This document shows, one piece after another, positions 16,017 to 22,837 of a stretch of DNA of 32,888 nucleotides; position 1 is the first letter of the stretch; each line of letters opens with the position of its first letter. A model generated the notes under the pieces. That model made no database searches. It was not told the DNA's origin and saw only the letters and a program-made list of their open reading frames with translations. The DNA is from a bacterium (GTDB lineage Bacteria > Armatimonadota > Zipacnadia > Zipacnadales > Zipacnadaceae), in contig JAUVZM010000023.1 in NCBI GenBank assembly GCA_030602615.1, positions 1 through 32,888 of the forward strand, given 5' to 3'. A program made the translations under genes and the position numbers.

Positions 16017-17696
16017 TCACTTCCTCTTTTCGTCTTTCTCTTTACCGATTTTCCTGCCCTCAGCGCTCGCCCGTGTTTCCTCGTAGCTAGGAGGCAGCGG
16101 GGCAGCTTTGTCCTTATCCTCTTCCTTAGCTTTGCCTACTGCTCCGGACACGACTTTCGCCATCGCCGCCACAAAGCCGCCAGGACTTTTCTTGTCCCCC
16201 TCCGATTCTTCGCCAGAGCCGTGAGTGCGTTGGAACCACAGGTGCTCGGCGAAGTAGACCAGGTTGGCGCTCAGCCAGTACAGGATGAAAGCCGCCGACA
16301 AGCCGCGAAACAGAAAGAAGAACATTGCCGGCATCAAGTACATCATCATCTTCTGCTGCTGGGCCTGTTGGGGATCAGCCGAGGCGGCCGGGTTCATCTT
16401 TTGCGTCATCTTCTGGAACAGGAACATACTGATCGCGTAGGCCACCAGCAGAGGCGTATCCGGATGCGCCAGATTGCTTACCCACAAAAATGAGGCTCCG
16501 TCGAACTGGACGACATAGTCGCGGATACCCCGGTAGATCATAATCAATATGGGCATCTGAACAATCAAGGGCAGGCAGCCGCCCAGCGGATTGACATTGT
16601 GTTCCTTACAGAGATTCCAAAACTCTCCCTGAAACTTTTGCTTGTCGTCTTTGTACTTCTTTTGAAGCTGCTTTATTTGAGGCTGGATTTTCTGCATCGC
16701 CTGCATCGAGGAAAGCTGCTTCTTGGTCAGTGGATAGATCATCAAGCGAGTCACTATGGCCAGCAGTATCAAGCCGAATGCCGGGTGACCGCCGGCGATA
16801 TTCACGAACGTACCGACCAGACTATACCAGAAACCACCCCGCTTCAGGCTGTCAAGCGGTTTCCCAATAACTTCGCGGACAGGCTGTCTGTGCCACTGCC
16901 CATCTTCTTCTGGACGCGTCCAGGTGTAGAAGTCGCCATCAGTGCCAGCAGCGTATGCGGTCCATGCCTGGTCATACATCCCTCGCGCTTTGCCTTCATC
17001 CTCGAGCTGGTCCAGCGCCACCTCGGCTCCATGCACCTGCGCGAAAGCGCCATACCGATAGCCAAAAGTGCCACTGGCCTGGGCACCTGCCTGGTAAGCC
17101 TCAACGGCATCTTTGTATTCTTCGTCAAGCTCGTAGGCGCGGGCCAGGCGAATGAAAGTCAACGCCAGGGCCGGGGTCAGCTTCTGCGCTCTGATTACAG
17201 GTTCGCCCCGCTCATTGACCTCAACAGTTCCCTCGGCCCGCGCGGGCAGGCCATCAGGCCCTGCATCGGGAAAGTCCTGCGGCTGAGTGCCGCCGGCCCA
17301 GGCCAAGTAACAGCTTGCGCCGATGCTGCGAAACAGACCCTGGCCCTCGCCCTGCTTTTCGTAGATGCCCTCCACGGCCACAATCTCGCCCTTGAGATCC
17401 TCAATGTGAGCTGCCAGATCACTGATATTGATCAGCCGTGGCCCCTGACCGCCGGAGAACATCTGCTTTAGGCTAGCAACAAAGCCGGTCTCGGGAGCAT
17501 TCTCTTCGGCATAGTCGGCCAGATCCTCCAGGGCATCAATCTGATCATCGAGAGGGGGCACAGCCGGGATGACCAGCTCGGGAGGTAGCCCCTCCTGTCC
17601 GGGCAGGGGCTCGGCCCAGGTCACAGGAAGTGCACATAATATGCCCAGTGCCAACAGCACCAGGAGTACAGTATAGTAGCTAACAGCTCTTCTCAT
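16017..17696 (-). CDS. yidC: Membrane protein insertase YidC with unusual OB/TPR-like extracytoplasmic domain
   Basis: Inserts and folds inner-membrane proteins, alone or with SecYEG. The 559-residue product starts with a signal-anchor (1-28). The conserved insertase core begins at about 288 (GFWYSLVGTFVNIAGG) and carries the key groove Arg317 in VTRLMIYPLTKKQ, the cytoplasmic KIQPQIKQLQKKYKDDKQK hairpin and CLPLIVQMPILIMIYRGI. Instead of the proteobacterial beta-supersandwich P1 domain, residues 50-290 contain an OB-like stretch (DLKGEIVAVEGIYEKQGEGQ to about 172) followed by two TPR-like helical hairpins (LARAYELDEEYKDAVEAYQA; ALDQLEDEGKARGMYDQAW). The tail is Lys/Glu-rich, as is usual. AAGGA is six bases from the ATG; the start overlaps yidD by 17 bases. 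Confidence 0.93.
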   Translation of the reverse strand: MRRAVSYYTVLLVLLALGILCALPVTWAEPLPGQEGLPPELVIPAVPPLDDQIDALEDLADYAEENAPETGFVASLKQMFSGGQGPRLINISDLAAHIEDLKGEIVAVEGIYEKQGEGQGLFRSIGASCYLAWAGGTQPQDFPDAGPDGLPARAEGTVEVNERGEPVIRAQKLTPALALTFIRLARAYELDEEYKDAVEAYQAGAQASGTFGYRYGAFAQVHGAEVALDQLEDEGKARGMYDQAWTAYAAGTDGDFYTWTRPEEDGQWHRQPVREVIGKPLDSLKRGGFWYSLVGTFVNIAGGHPAFGLILLAIVTRLMIYPLTKKQLSSMQAMQKIQPQIKQLQKKYKDDKQKFQGEFWNLCKEHNVNPLGGCLPLIVQMPILIMIYRGIRDYVVQFDGASFLWVSNLAHPDTPLLVAYAISMFLFQKMTQKMNPAASADPQQAQQQKMMMYLMPAMFFFLFRGLSAAFILYWLSANLVYFAEHLWFQRTHGSGEESEGDKKSPGGFVAAMAKVVSGAVGKAKEEDKDKAAPLPPSYEETRASAEGRKIGKEKDEKRK

Positions 17697-17979
17697 ATAT
17701 ATCCTTCAACTTTGCTTCGGTAGATTGCTTGGCAACTTCATTCGCCCACCGTTTCAAGGAGGGCACTGGATCACAGCCGCCCGCCGCGAACGGGTGACAG
17801 CGCAATATCCGCCGCAGCCCCAGCCACAGTCCCTTCACCACCCCGTGAGTCTGGACAGCCTGAATAGCATATTCAGAACACGATGGACGGTAGCGGCAGG
17901 TTGACGGCAGCAGCCGGGAGAAGGTCCGCTGGTACAACCGGATGACGCCAATTGTCAATTGTTGAATGAGCTTGCGCAT
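17680..17979 (-). CDS. yidD: Membrane protein insertion efficiency factor YidD
   Basis: Small amphipathic protein that aids YidC/Sec-dependent membrane insertion. Residues 1-72 match the family closely: IRLYQRTFSRLLPSTCRYRP, SCSEYAIQAVQTHGVVKG, and RILRCHPFAAGGCDPVP with its conserved Cys residues. The last 27 residues are a charged extension that overlaps the first codons of yidC by 17 bases, suggesting translational coupling. Confidence 0.95.
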   Translation of the reverse strand: MRKLIQQLTIGVIRLYQRTFSRLLPSTCRYRPSCSEYAIQAVQTHGVVKGLWLGLRRILRCHPFAAGGCDPVPSLKRWANEVAKQSTEAKLKDIYEKSC

Positions 17980-18001
17980 GTTTCCATCAATAGATCCTTC
18001 G

Positions 18002-18157
18002 TCATCTGTCCCGTGTCTTGCGGCCTACAAAAACCTCCAGCAGTATAATCCCCACAGCACCCAAGAACCCGACACCCAGGCCCAGCCATTCGAGTCCGGC
18101 CGAAACCAGCAGCAACGCTAGCCAGAATACAAGCTCCAGCACTATCAGGGAGTACAA
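18002..18157 (-). CDS. Small two-helix membrane protein between rnpA and yidD (tentative)
   Basis: Reading the minus strand from TTG 18157 gives 51 residues: a hydrophobic helix (MYSLIVLELVFWLALLLVSA), a short turn (GLEWLGLGVG), a second hydrophobic helix (FLGAVGIILLEVFV) and a basic end (GRKTRDR). The profile of two membrane spans with a charged tail is unlikely for random sequence, and the frame sits in the rnpA-yidD gap of an operon devoted to membrane insertion. The frame is open further upstream to just inside rnpA but has no ATG or GTG there, and TTG has no convincing ribosome site, so the start is unsure. I do not recognise the family. Confidence 0.45.
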   Translation of the reverse strand: MYSLIVLELVFWLALLLVSAGLEWLGLGVGFLGAVGIILLEVFVGRKTRDR

Positions 18158-18251
18158 GAGATGCCAATTTATTGTGCCGTACCGCCTAGCAACAGAATGG
18201 GCGTGTGACCTATCCCACGGCCCACGGGTACGACGCCGGTTGTACCCACAC

Positions 18252-18593
18252 CTAGTCCAACAAACCAGCCTCCACTAGATGCTGGTGAACCACCGCGGCC
18301 AACTCGTGATAGCTTGCCTCTGGTGCCGGCGGTTGCGCCATGAAACCAACGTCCACGCCAACATTAACCAAGGACAGTTCCCGGCGCCAGGCTTCCCGCA
18401 GGCGGCGCTTGACGCGATTGCGAACCACCGCCCGCTTGTCAACCTTTCTCCCTACTATAAAGGCAACCCGCGCCTGGTCACTCTCCGGGCGCCGGTGCAC
18501 AACGGTCACCAACAGCTTGTCGTAGTATCGTTTCCCCGACTCAAACAGCCGGTCAAAATCCCGCCGTCGCCTCAGTGTATTGACTTTCGCCAT
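18252..18593 (-). CDS. rnpA: Ribonuclease P protein component
   Basis: Basic protein subunit of RNase P, which trims the 5' leader of tRNA precursors. The protein from ATG 18593 is 113 residues. It contains LRRRRDFDRLFESGKRYYDK, RVAFIVGRKVDKRAVVRNRVKRRLREAWR (the RNR motif region, here split for length) and a short C-terminal helix. A TTG seven codons earlier (18614) is in frame; ATG agrees better with the family start. Its own promoter lies upstream. rpmH, normally the preceding gene, is not found in the 420 bases beyond it. Confidence 0.93.
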   Translation of the reverse strand: MAKVNTLRRRRDFDRLFESGKRYYDKLLVTVVHRRPESDQARVAFIVGRKVDKRAVVRNRVKRRLREAWRRELSLVNVGVDVGFMAQPPAPEASYHELAAVVHQHLVEAGLLD

Positions 18594-18634
18594 AGCTTCC
18601 CGCACCAGCGGCAACTACTGCACTGCGACTATTT

Positions 18635-18663
18635 ACTATACCACAACTACACACTGGTGGCAA
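18635..18663 (-). promoter_or_regulatory. Probable sigma-70 promoter of rnpA operon
   Basis: On the minus strand, TTGCCA (18663-18658), a 17-base spacer and TATAGT (18640-18635) match consensus at five of six bases each. Transcription would begin about 35 bases before the rnpA ATG. The promoter lies between rnpA and the metF fragment, so rnpA does not depend on an upstream rpmH. Confidence 0.65.
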
Positions 18664-18734
18664 CATAGCGGCGCTCAGTCACACTGGAGCAGGCAGCCTC
18701 ATCTGCGAGGAGGAGGACAAAGTCCAGCATCCCG

Positions 18735-18890
18735 CTACTTGGCCAGGCCGGCCAGCTTCACGGCTTTGGGAACTATGTCGTCCCAGCCCTGCGGCATAAT
18801 GTGCGCGCCCTGGCAGATATCCTTGATGTTGCGAATAAACTCGGTGGTTATCTCACCAGCCCCCTACTTGCAGTCTTCTTTGGGAGTATC
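18735..18890 (-). pseudogene. Decayed copy of the metF 3' end
   Basis: These 156 bases align without gaps to the last codons of metF (from about the DTAKEDRK codons to the stop), nearly nine bases in ten identical. In the metF frame it reads DTPKEDCK, a TAG stop where metF has CAG (Gln), then GAGEITTEFIRNIKDICQGA and HIMPQGWDDIVPKAVKLAGLAK ending in its own TAG. Similarity stops abruptly at the 5' side, and no start codon or ribosome site is present. It is on the same strand as metF and about 0.9 kb downstream of it, with the coiled-coil gene between. It is a partial duplication or the remnant of a second metF. The rest of 18664-19033 holds no gene I can support. Confidence 0.85.
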
Positions 18891-18927
18891 GCCCGGCCGA
18901 GGGTTTGTTTGGCACTACAGGTTCTGT

Positions 18928-18961
18928 CCGCCGCTATATGGCTACCATAATCTAGCGGCGG
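18928..18961. repeat. Inverted repeat downstream of the coiled-coil gene
   Basis: CCGCCGCTA (18928-18936) and TAGCGGCGG (18953-18961) are perfect 9-base arms around a 16-base loop. It lies 72 bases past the stop of the minus-strand coiled-coil gene and beside the metF fragment. It could end transcription, though no T run follows, or mark an old rearrangement. Confidence 0.4.
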
Positions 18962-19033
18962 CCCTCCGTTGGCCACACCTGGTTGGGCTGCTCTAACGGC
19001 CCCCCACTAACGGCGCGGAGGAACCGGACGCAC

Positions 19034-19522
19034 TCACGGCGCAGGTGCCTTCGGTTGTGGCCCAGCCTCGGTCTGCTCCTCCTCAGCCGGTTGGGCTATT
19101 GCGGCTGGTTGTGACTCGGGCGCCTCGGCTGCTGCCTCGGCAGGCTCTGCTTCAGCGGGTCGGGCTGCCGCTTCAGTCGCAGGCCCCTCGGCGGAAGGTT
19201 CCAGTTCTTCAACCTCCTCGAGCTCATTCACTACTTTGACAACCTCCTGGAGCTTCTCTACTAGTCCAGCAAGTTCACCCGAGATTCGTCTATTGGCTTG
19301 TCGTAACCTGACCACTTGACTGCTTGCTTGGTCAGCCTCGGTGCGCAGCGCCGCCAGTTCATCTAGCTGGACGGTGTAAAGCCAGGCCAGCACCACAGTA
19401 GCCACCACAAAAACCAGTGTCATTACTGCCCAGAATCCGCCTTTCTTGCAGCGGGGAGCAGCCCCCTCTGCCTCCAGATCCATGTCTTCAGATTCTACCT
19501 GCTCGTCAACATCCTCGGTCAT
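19034..19522 (-). CDS. Membrane-anchored coiled-coil protein of unknown function
   Basis: I do not recognise the family. The 162 residues have an acidic cytoplasmic-looking start (1-25), one transmembrane helix at about 29-50 (GFWAVMTLVFVVATVVLAWL), a heptad-patterned coiled coil at 50-103 (QLDELAALRTEADQASSQVV; LVEKLQEVVKVVNELEEVEE) and an Ala/Pro/Glu-rich tail. The layout recalls small envelope or divisome-type coiled-coil proteins, but this is only a resemblance. A strong GGGAGG lies six bases before the ATG, supporting a real gene. It follows metF on the same strand after 254 bases in which I see no gene. Confidence 0.75.
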   Translation of the reverse strand: MTEDVDEQVESEDMDLEAEGAAPRCKKGGFWAVMTLVFVVATVVLAWLYTVQLDELAALRTEADQASSQVVRLRQANRRISGELAGLVEKLQEVVKVVNELEEVEELEPSAEGPATEAAARPAEAEPAEAAAEAPESQPAAIAQPAEEEQTEAGPQPKAPAP

Positions 19523-19776
19523 AAGATTCCCTCCCTTGTTTTACTACTCGCTATGACTCCTTCGCTTTTATTTTATCTATTTAGGAGATCTTTTTCCCTG
19601 CTTATCTGCGCTCCGTAGCACTCAGCACAGGCCGCACTCATAAGTTCGCATGCCACAGAGTTACTTTCGTAGCATCCCGGGAGGCAAACACACCACACCT
19701 CTCACTGCACTCAACGAACGAGCGCGGTTGAACACCACCCGTCAGGAGACTCGTCAGCTATTCTGAAGGTGCTGAC

Positions 19777-20655
19777 TCAATCCGCCAGGCCGGCCAGCTT
19801 TACGGCGCCGGGAACTATATCGTCCCAGCCCTGCGGCATAATGTGCGCGCCCTGGCAGATATCCTTGATGTCGCGAATGAACTCGGCGGTTATCTCGGTA
19901 GCCACCTGCTTGCGGTCTTCTTTGGCGGTATCAGCCATTCGCTCGACTATCCAATCCGGCACCTGGACGCCGGAGACGTTAGCGTTCATATACTTGGCCA
20001 TCCCCGCCGACTTCACCGGCACAATCCCCGCCATAATGAGGATGCCGAAGCCCTCAACACGCTCCATAAACTCCGCGAAACGGTCCGGATCGTACACAGC
20101 CTGAGTCTGGATGAACTCGGCGCCAGCTTCGACCTTCTTCTCCAGCTTCATTATCTGCATATCCAACTGCGCGCTGGCCGGACTGACCACCGCACCCAGG
20201 CACAGATCAGTAGGCGCCTCCAGCTCATTGCCCTCCATATCGTGGCCCTCGTTGAGGCCTCGGGCTACCTCCAGCAGTTGCACCGCATCCAGGCCAAAGA
20301 CCGGCTTGGCCCCCGGATGATCGCCCAGCGCCATGTGGTCGCCGGTGATGATCAACACGTTATCAATATCCAGAACCTCAGCGGAGAGCAGATCGGACTG
20401 GAGCGCGATGCGATTGCGGTCGCGGCAGACCATCTGAAAGACCGGCTCGATGCCCTCTTCTTTCAGCAGCCGCGAGACAGCCAACGACCCCAGCCGCATT
20501 ACGGCACTCTGATTGTCAGTGACGTTAACCGCCGTCACATAGTCCTTCATAATCCGCCCGCCTGCGAGCACCTCCTCGACAGTGGCCCCCTTGGGCGGCC
20601 CGACTTCCCCAGTTATCACAAAATCTTGTTCTGCAAATGCTTGAGACAGTTTCAT
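19777..20655 (-). CDS. metF: Methylenetetrahydrofolate reductase family protein
   Basis: Reduces methylene-THF to methyl-THF, feeding methionine synthesis or, in acetogens, the methyl branch of the Wood-Ljungdahl pathway. The 292-residue TIM-barrel shows TGEVGPPKGATVEEVL at 15-30, VNVTDNQSAVMRLGSLA near 44, VLIITGDHMALGDHPGAKPV near 99 and AEFIQTQAVYDPDRF near 178, all MTHFR-like. GGGAGG is about seven bases before the ATG. It is the last gene of folP-fau-folB-fchA-folD-metF. The partner metV is not seen, and no fhs or CO dehydrogenase is in the window, so a biosynthetic role is as likely as an acetogenic one. Confidence 0.9.
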   Translation of the reverse strand: MKLSQAFAEQDFVITGEVGPPKGATVEEVLAGGRIMKDYVTAVNVTDNQSAVMRLGSLAVSRLLKEEGIEPVFQMVCRDRNRIALQSDLLSAEVLDIDNVLIITGDHMALGDHPGAKPVFGLDAVQLLEVARGLNEGHDMEGNELEAPTDLCLGAVVSPASAQLDMQIMKLEKKVEAGAEFIQTQAVYDPDRFAEFMERVEGFGILIMAGIVPVKSAGMAKYMNANVSGVQVPDWIVERMADTAKEDRKQVATEITAEFIRDIKDICQGAHIMPQGWDDIVPGAVKLAGLAD

Positions 20656-20680
20656 ACTTTGTCCTCCCGTCAGTGCAGTA

Positions 20681-20727
20681 GGACAGGCGTCTCGCCTGTC
20701 CAGGAATAGACGGGCGAGACGCCCGTC
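20681..20727. repeat. Double palindromic repeat in the folD-metF gap
   Basis: Two adjacent hairpins fill the 96-base gap. GGACAGGCG-TCT-CGCCTGTCC (20681-20701) has 9-base arms. GACGGGCG-AGA-CGCCCGTC (20709-20727) has 8-base arms. The cores are also complementary to each other (GGCGTCTCGCC against GGCGAGACGCC), so alternative pairings exist. A close variant of the first hairpin recurs at 21636. Such elements look like dispersed REP-type or mini-transposon repeats and may also modulate the operon mRNA. Confidence 0.8.
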
Positions 20728-20751
20728 GTACCATCTGTCCTGGTTATGTGT

Positions 20752-21609
20752 TCAAGCCTGCGCCGCCAGCAGCGTGCTCTGCAGCAGCATCGCCGTGGTT
20801 ATCGGCCCGACGCCGCCCGGTACCGGCGTGATGATGCCGGCGACCTCCACCGCCTCATCAAAGGCCACATCGCCGACGGTCTTGGACTTACCAGTTTCGG
20901 GGTCCTTGACGCGGTTGATGCCGACATCAATTACCGCCACGCCCGGCTTGATCATATTGCCCTTAATTAAGCCGGGTACGCCAGCCGCAACGATCAATAT
21001 ATCAGCGCGAGTGGTATGCTCCTCCAGCATTCCCGCATCGCTGGTGCCGATGTGGCAGACGCTGGTGGTGGCGAACTCGTCCAGCAGCAGCAGCGCGACG
21101 GGCTTGCCCACGATTTCGCTATGCCCAACGACAACGACCTCGGCGCCATACAGATCAATACCGGTCTCCTCAACCAGCCGCACAGCGGCTTGCGCGGTGC
21201 AGGGCGCGGCCTCCGGATGCCCCATAACGACGCGTCCCAAATTAGTCGGATTGACCCCATCCACATCTTTCTGCGGGGCGATAGTGGCCTGCACGGTACG
21301 CGCGTTAATATGCTCGGGTACTGGCATCTGCAGAATAATTCCGTCCACATTTGCATCTTCATTGAGCGACTGGACCTCACCCAACAGGTCCGCTTCGGAG
21401 ATCTCGTCACTAAACTCCTTAAGCTCGTAGGCAATGCCGACCTCCTCGCAGGACTTGGCCTGCATTTTGGCATACATACGCGCGCCGGTGTTATCGCCGA
21501 CCATCACCGCCACCAAGCACGGCGGCCGCGCCATCTGCTCGATTTCCGCCATGATTTCGGCCTTGATCTGTTCCGCAATAGGTCCACCTTCAAGTATCTT
21601 AGCACTCAC
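20752..21609 (-). CDS. folD: Methylenetetrahydrofolate dehydrogenase (FolD), cyclohydrolase Lys replaced
   Basis: FolD usually oxidises methylene-THF to methenyl-THF and hydrolyses it to 10-formyl-THF. The 285-residue protein aligns to E. coli FolD without gaps around VGDNTGARMYAKMQAKSCEE: Tyr46 is kept but the position of the catalytic Lys (E. coli Lys54, human Lys56) is Gln50. Gln94 in LQMPVP and Asp117 in PQKDVDGVNP, partners of that Lys in human enzyme, are kept. The NADP-contacting GRSxIVG motif reads GHSEIVGKP, with His163 for Arg. TPVPGGVGPITTAML is normal. Human studies tie this Lys to the cyclohydrolase step, so this enzyme may be mainly a dehydrogenase, with FchA next to it supplying hydrolysis. 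Confidence 0.93.
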   Translation of the reverse strand: MSAKILEGGPIAEQIKAEIMAEIEQMARPPCLVAVMVGDNTGARMYAKMQAKSCEEVGIAYELKEFSDEISEADLLGEVQSLNEDANVDGIILQMPVPEHINARTVQATIAPQKDVDGVNPTNLGRVVMGHPEAAPCTAQAAVRLVEETGIDLYGAEVVVVGHSEIVGKPVALLLLDEFATTSVCHIGTSDAGMLEEHTTRADILIVAAGVPGLIKGNMIKPGVAVIDVGINRVKDPETGKSKTVGDVAFDEAVEVAGIITPVPGGVGPITTAMLLQSTLLAAQA

Positions 21610-21635
21610 TTCTGTATTCCTCCTTGCTCATTCGG

Positions 21636-21660
21636 TAGGACAGGCGTCCTGCCTGTCCTA
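21636..21660. repeat. GGACAGGC palindrome in the fchA-folD gap
   Basis: TAGGACAGGC (21636-21645) and TAGGACAGGC in inverse (21651-21660) form perfect 10-base arms around GTCCT. It is a variant of the palindrome at 20681-20701, including the same GTAGGACAGGCGTC lead-in, and so a member of one repeat family. Confidence 0.8.
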
Positions 21661-21676
21661 TTCGGGCAGAATAGTC

Positions 21677-21752
21677 GTGGGAGGGGCACCCTTGCCCCGA
21701 CTGGCGACGCCACAATTGTATGTAATGGTCGGGGCAAGGGTGCCCCTCCCAC
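21677..21752. repeat. Perfect 25-bp inverted repeat, MITE- or REP-like
   Basis: Positions 21677-21701 and 21728-21752 are exact reverse complements over 25 bases (core GAGGGGCACCCTTGCCCC), separated by 26 bases. The 76-base unit could fold into a very stable hairpin in the folP-metF transcript. It is immediately beside the palindrome at 21636, so the whole 117-base block looks like a compound inserted repeat. There is no coding potential inside. Confidence 0.88.
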
Positions 21753-21772
21753 AAATAATCTCCTACTGCCTA

Positions 21773-22405
21773 TTACACCAAAATGGCCTCTTTGACCTTC
21801 TCAATGGCTTGCTCAGCCGCCTCGCCGGCCTCGGTCGTCAACTGGCTGAGGCGGCGGCGCTTCTGTGAATTGTAATCTTCGTCTTTGATTAGGGCCAGGT
21901 TGACTTCCACATTGAGTTGCGCGGCCGCCAACGCCGCCGAACCTAGCTGGGCGCCGACTCCCACATCGCTGATCAGATTGGGATTGCACTTGTCGGCCAG
22001 CTCCGGCAGCACCGCAATGACAGCCGTGCAGGCCTCGACGACGCCCATCGGCACTTCCGCCGCCGCCATCAACGCCTCCTGAATTGCCTGCTGGCGGGCC
22101 TCTTTCTCCGCGTCAGTATCCCTGGGCATACCATAAGCCGCGCCGACTTTGCTGTAGGCCTCGGCGTCAGCATCAGCCAACTCCAGCAGTCTCTGCTGCT
22201 GAGTATTCAGCACCTCCAGAATCCGTTCAATATCTTCCTGGACATCGGTGAACTTTTTCTTGCCCACCGTAAAATTGGCCGCCATCGCCGCCGAGGCTGC
22301 CGCCAGTGCTCCCGCCACTGCCGCGCCACTGCCCCCGCCGGGAGTAGGCTCATTGGAAGCAAGCCGCTTGCAGTAGTCTTGCACTGTTTCGCTTACTAAA
22401 GACAT
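21773..22405 (-). CDS. fchA: Cyclodeaminase/cyclohydrolase family protein FchA
   Basis: A helical 210-residue protein of the formiminotransferase-cyclodeaminase C-terminal (FTCD_C) family. In acetogenic and purinolytic clostridia the stand-alone FchA interconverts formimino- or methenyl-THF with 10-formyl-THF. The hallmark PTPGGGSGAAVAGALAAA is at 21-38, followed by the DADAEAYSKV segment and ISDVGVGAQLGSAALAA. It is encoded between folB and folD, and the neighbouring FolD has lost its hydrolase Lys, so a methenyl-THF cyclohydrolase role is the natural inference. There is no hut (histidine breakdown) gene nearby. Confidence 0.9.
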   Translation of the reverse strand: MSLVSETVQDYCKRLASNEPTPGGGSGAAVAGALAAASAAMAANFTVGKKKFTDVQEDIERILEVLNTQQQRLLELADADAEAYSKVGAAYGMPRDTDAEKEARQQAIQEALMAAAEVPMGVVEACTAVIAVLPELADKCNPNLISDVGVGAQLGSAALAAAQLNVEVNLALIKDEDYNSQKRRRLSQLTTEAGEAAEQAIEKVKEAILV

Positions 22406-22448
22406 AATACACCTTTCCCGTAACTGCCATCAGTTCGGCACGTTAGAG

Positions 22449-22817
22449 CTATCCATCTGCGCTGCGGCGGATTTCCGCCTCAGTGTAGTCAATCAGCCCG
22501 CCCAGTGGCACACTTTGCTTGCGGACTCGCACCACCACCTCGTCCACAGCAAATTGGGCTATAATGGCTTCGGCCACATCGTGGGCCAGCGCTTCGACCA
22601 GCTCGTAGTTGCGGGCCCCCTCCATCTCCCGTACCAGCTTGTAGACCGCCTTGTAATCAACCGTCTTGGTCAAATCGTCCGTGGAGCCGGCCGGTTCCAG
22701 GTCCAGGTATAGTTCAACATCCACCGCAAAACGTCCTCCCAGCTCGCGCTCACTTTCCTCCACGCCGTGATGTCCATAGAAGGTCATATTGACTATACGT
22801 ATGCAGTCGCGGGGCAC
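22449..22817 (-). CDS. folB: Dihydroneopterin aldolase
   Basis: Cleaves dihydroneopterin to hydroxymethyl-dihydropterin in folate synthesis. The 122-residue product from GTG 22817 has MTFYGHHGVEESERELGGRF near 11-30, LTKTVDYKAVYKLVREMEG, the catalytic-region YELVEALAHDVAEAI and KQSVPLGGLIDYTEAEI. GTG 22817 has AAGGA nine bases upstream; TTG 22826 directly abuts that site and is less likely. It lies 20 bases after fau. Confidence 0.92.
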   Translation of the reverse strand: MPRDCIRIVNMTFYGHHGVEESERELGGRFAVDVELYLDLEPAGSTDDLTKTVDYKAVYKLVREMEGARNYELVEALAHDVAEAIIAQFAVDEVVVRVRKQSVPLGGLIDYTEAEIRRSADG

Positions 22818-22837
22818 AGTTATCAATCCTTTTCAAG

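Noticed and set aside
16599-17471. 290-codon + strand frame opposite yidC
   Set aside because: Antisense to yidC, which is confirmed by conserved insertase motifs; composition is not protein-like.
17955-18167. 70-codon minus frame in the rnpA-yidD gap
   Set aside because: It overlaps the yidD start in a different frame and has no hydrophobic or domain pattern, whereas the neighbouring frame ending at 18002 gives a clear two-helix membrane protein.
18580-18996. 138-codon + frame across the rnpA upstream region
   Set aside because: Its similarity to a + frame opposite metF is a shadow of the duplicated metF 3' end on the minus strand.
19843-20709. Long + strand reading frame opposite metF
   Set aside because: It mirrors the MTHFR gene; its end also translates the palindromic repeat. 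No protein family features.
20678-21752. Possible CRISPR array or attachment sites from the repeated palindromes
   Set aside because: There are only two copies of the palindrome, about 950 bases apart, with no regular spacer pattern and no cas or integrase gene; REP-like repeats explain them better.
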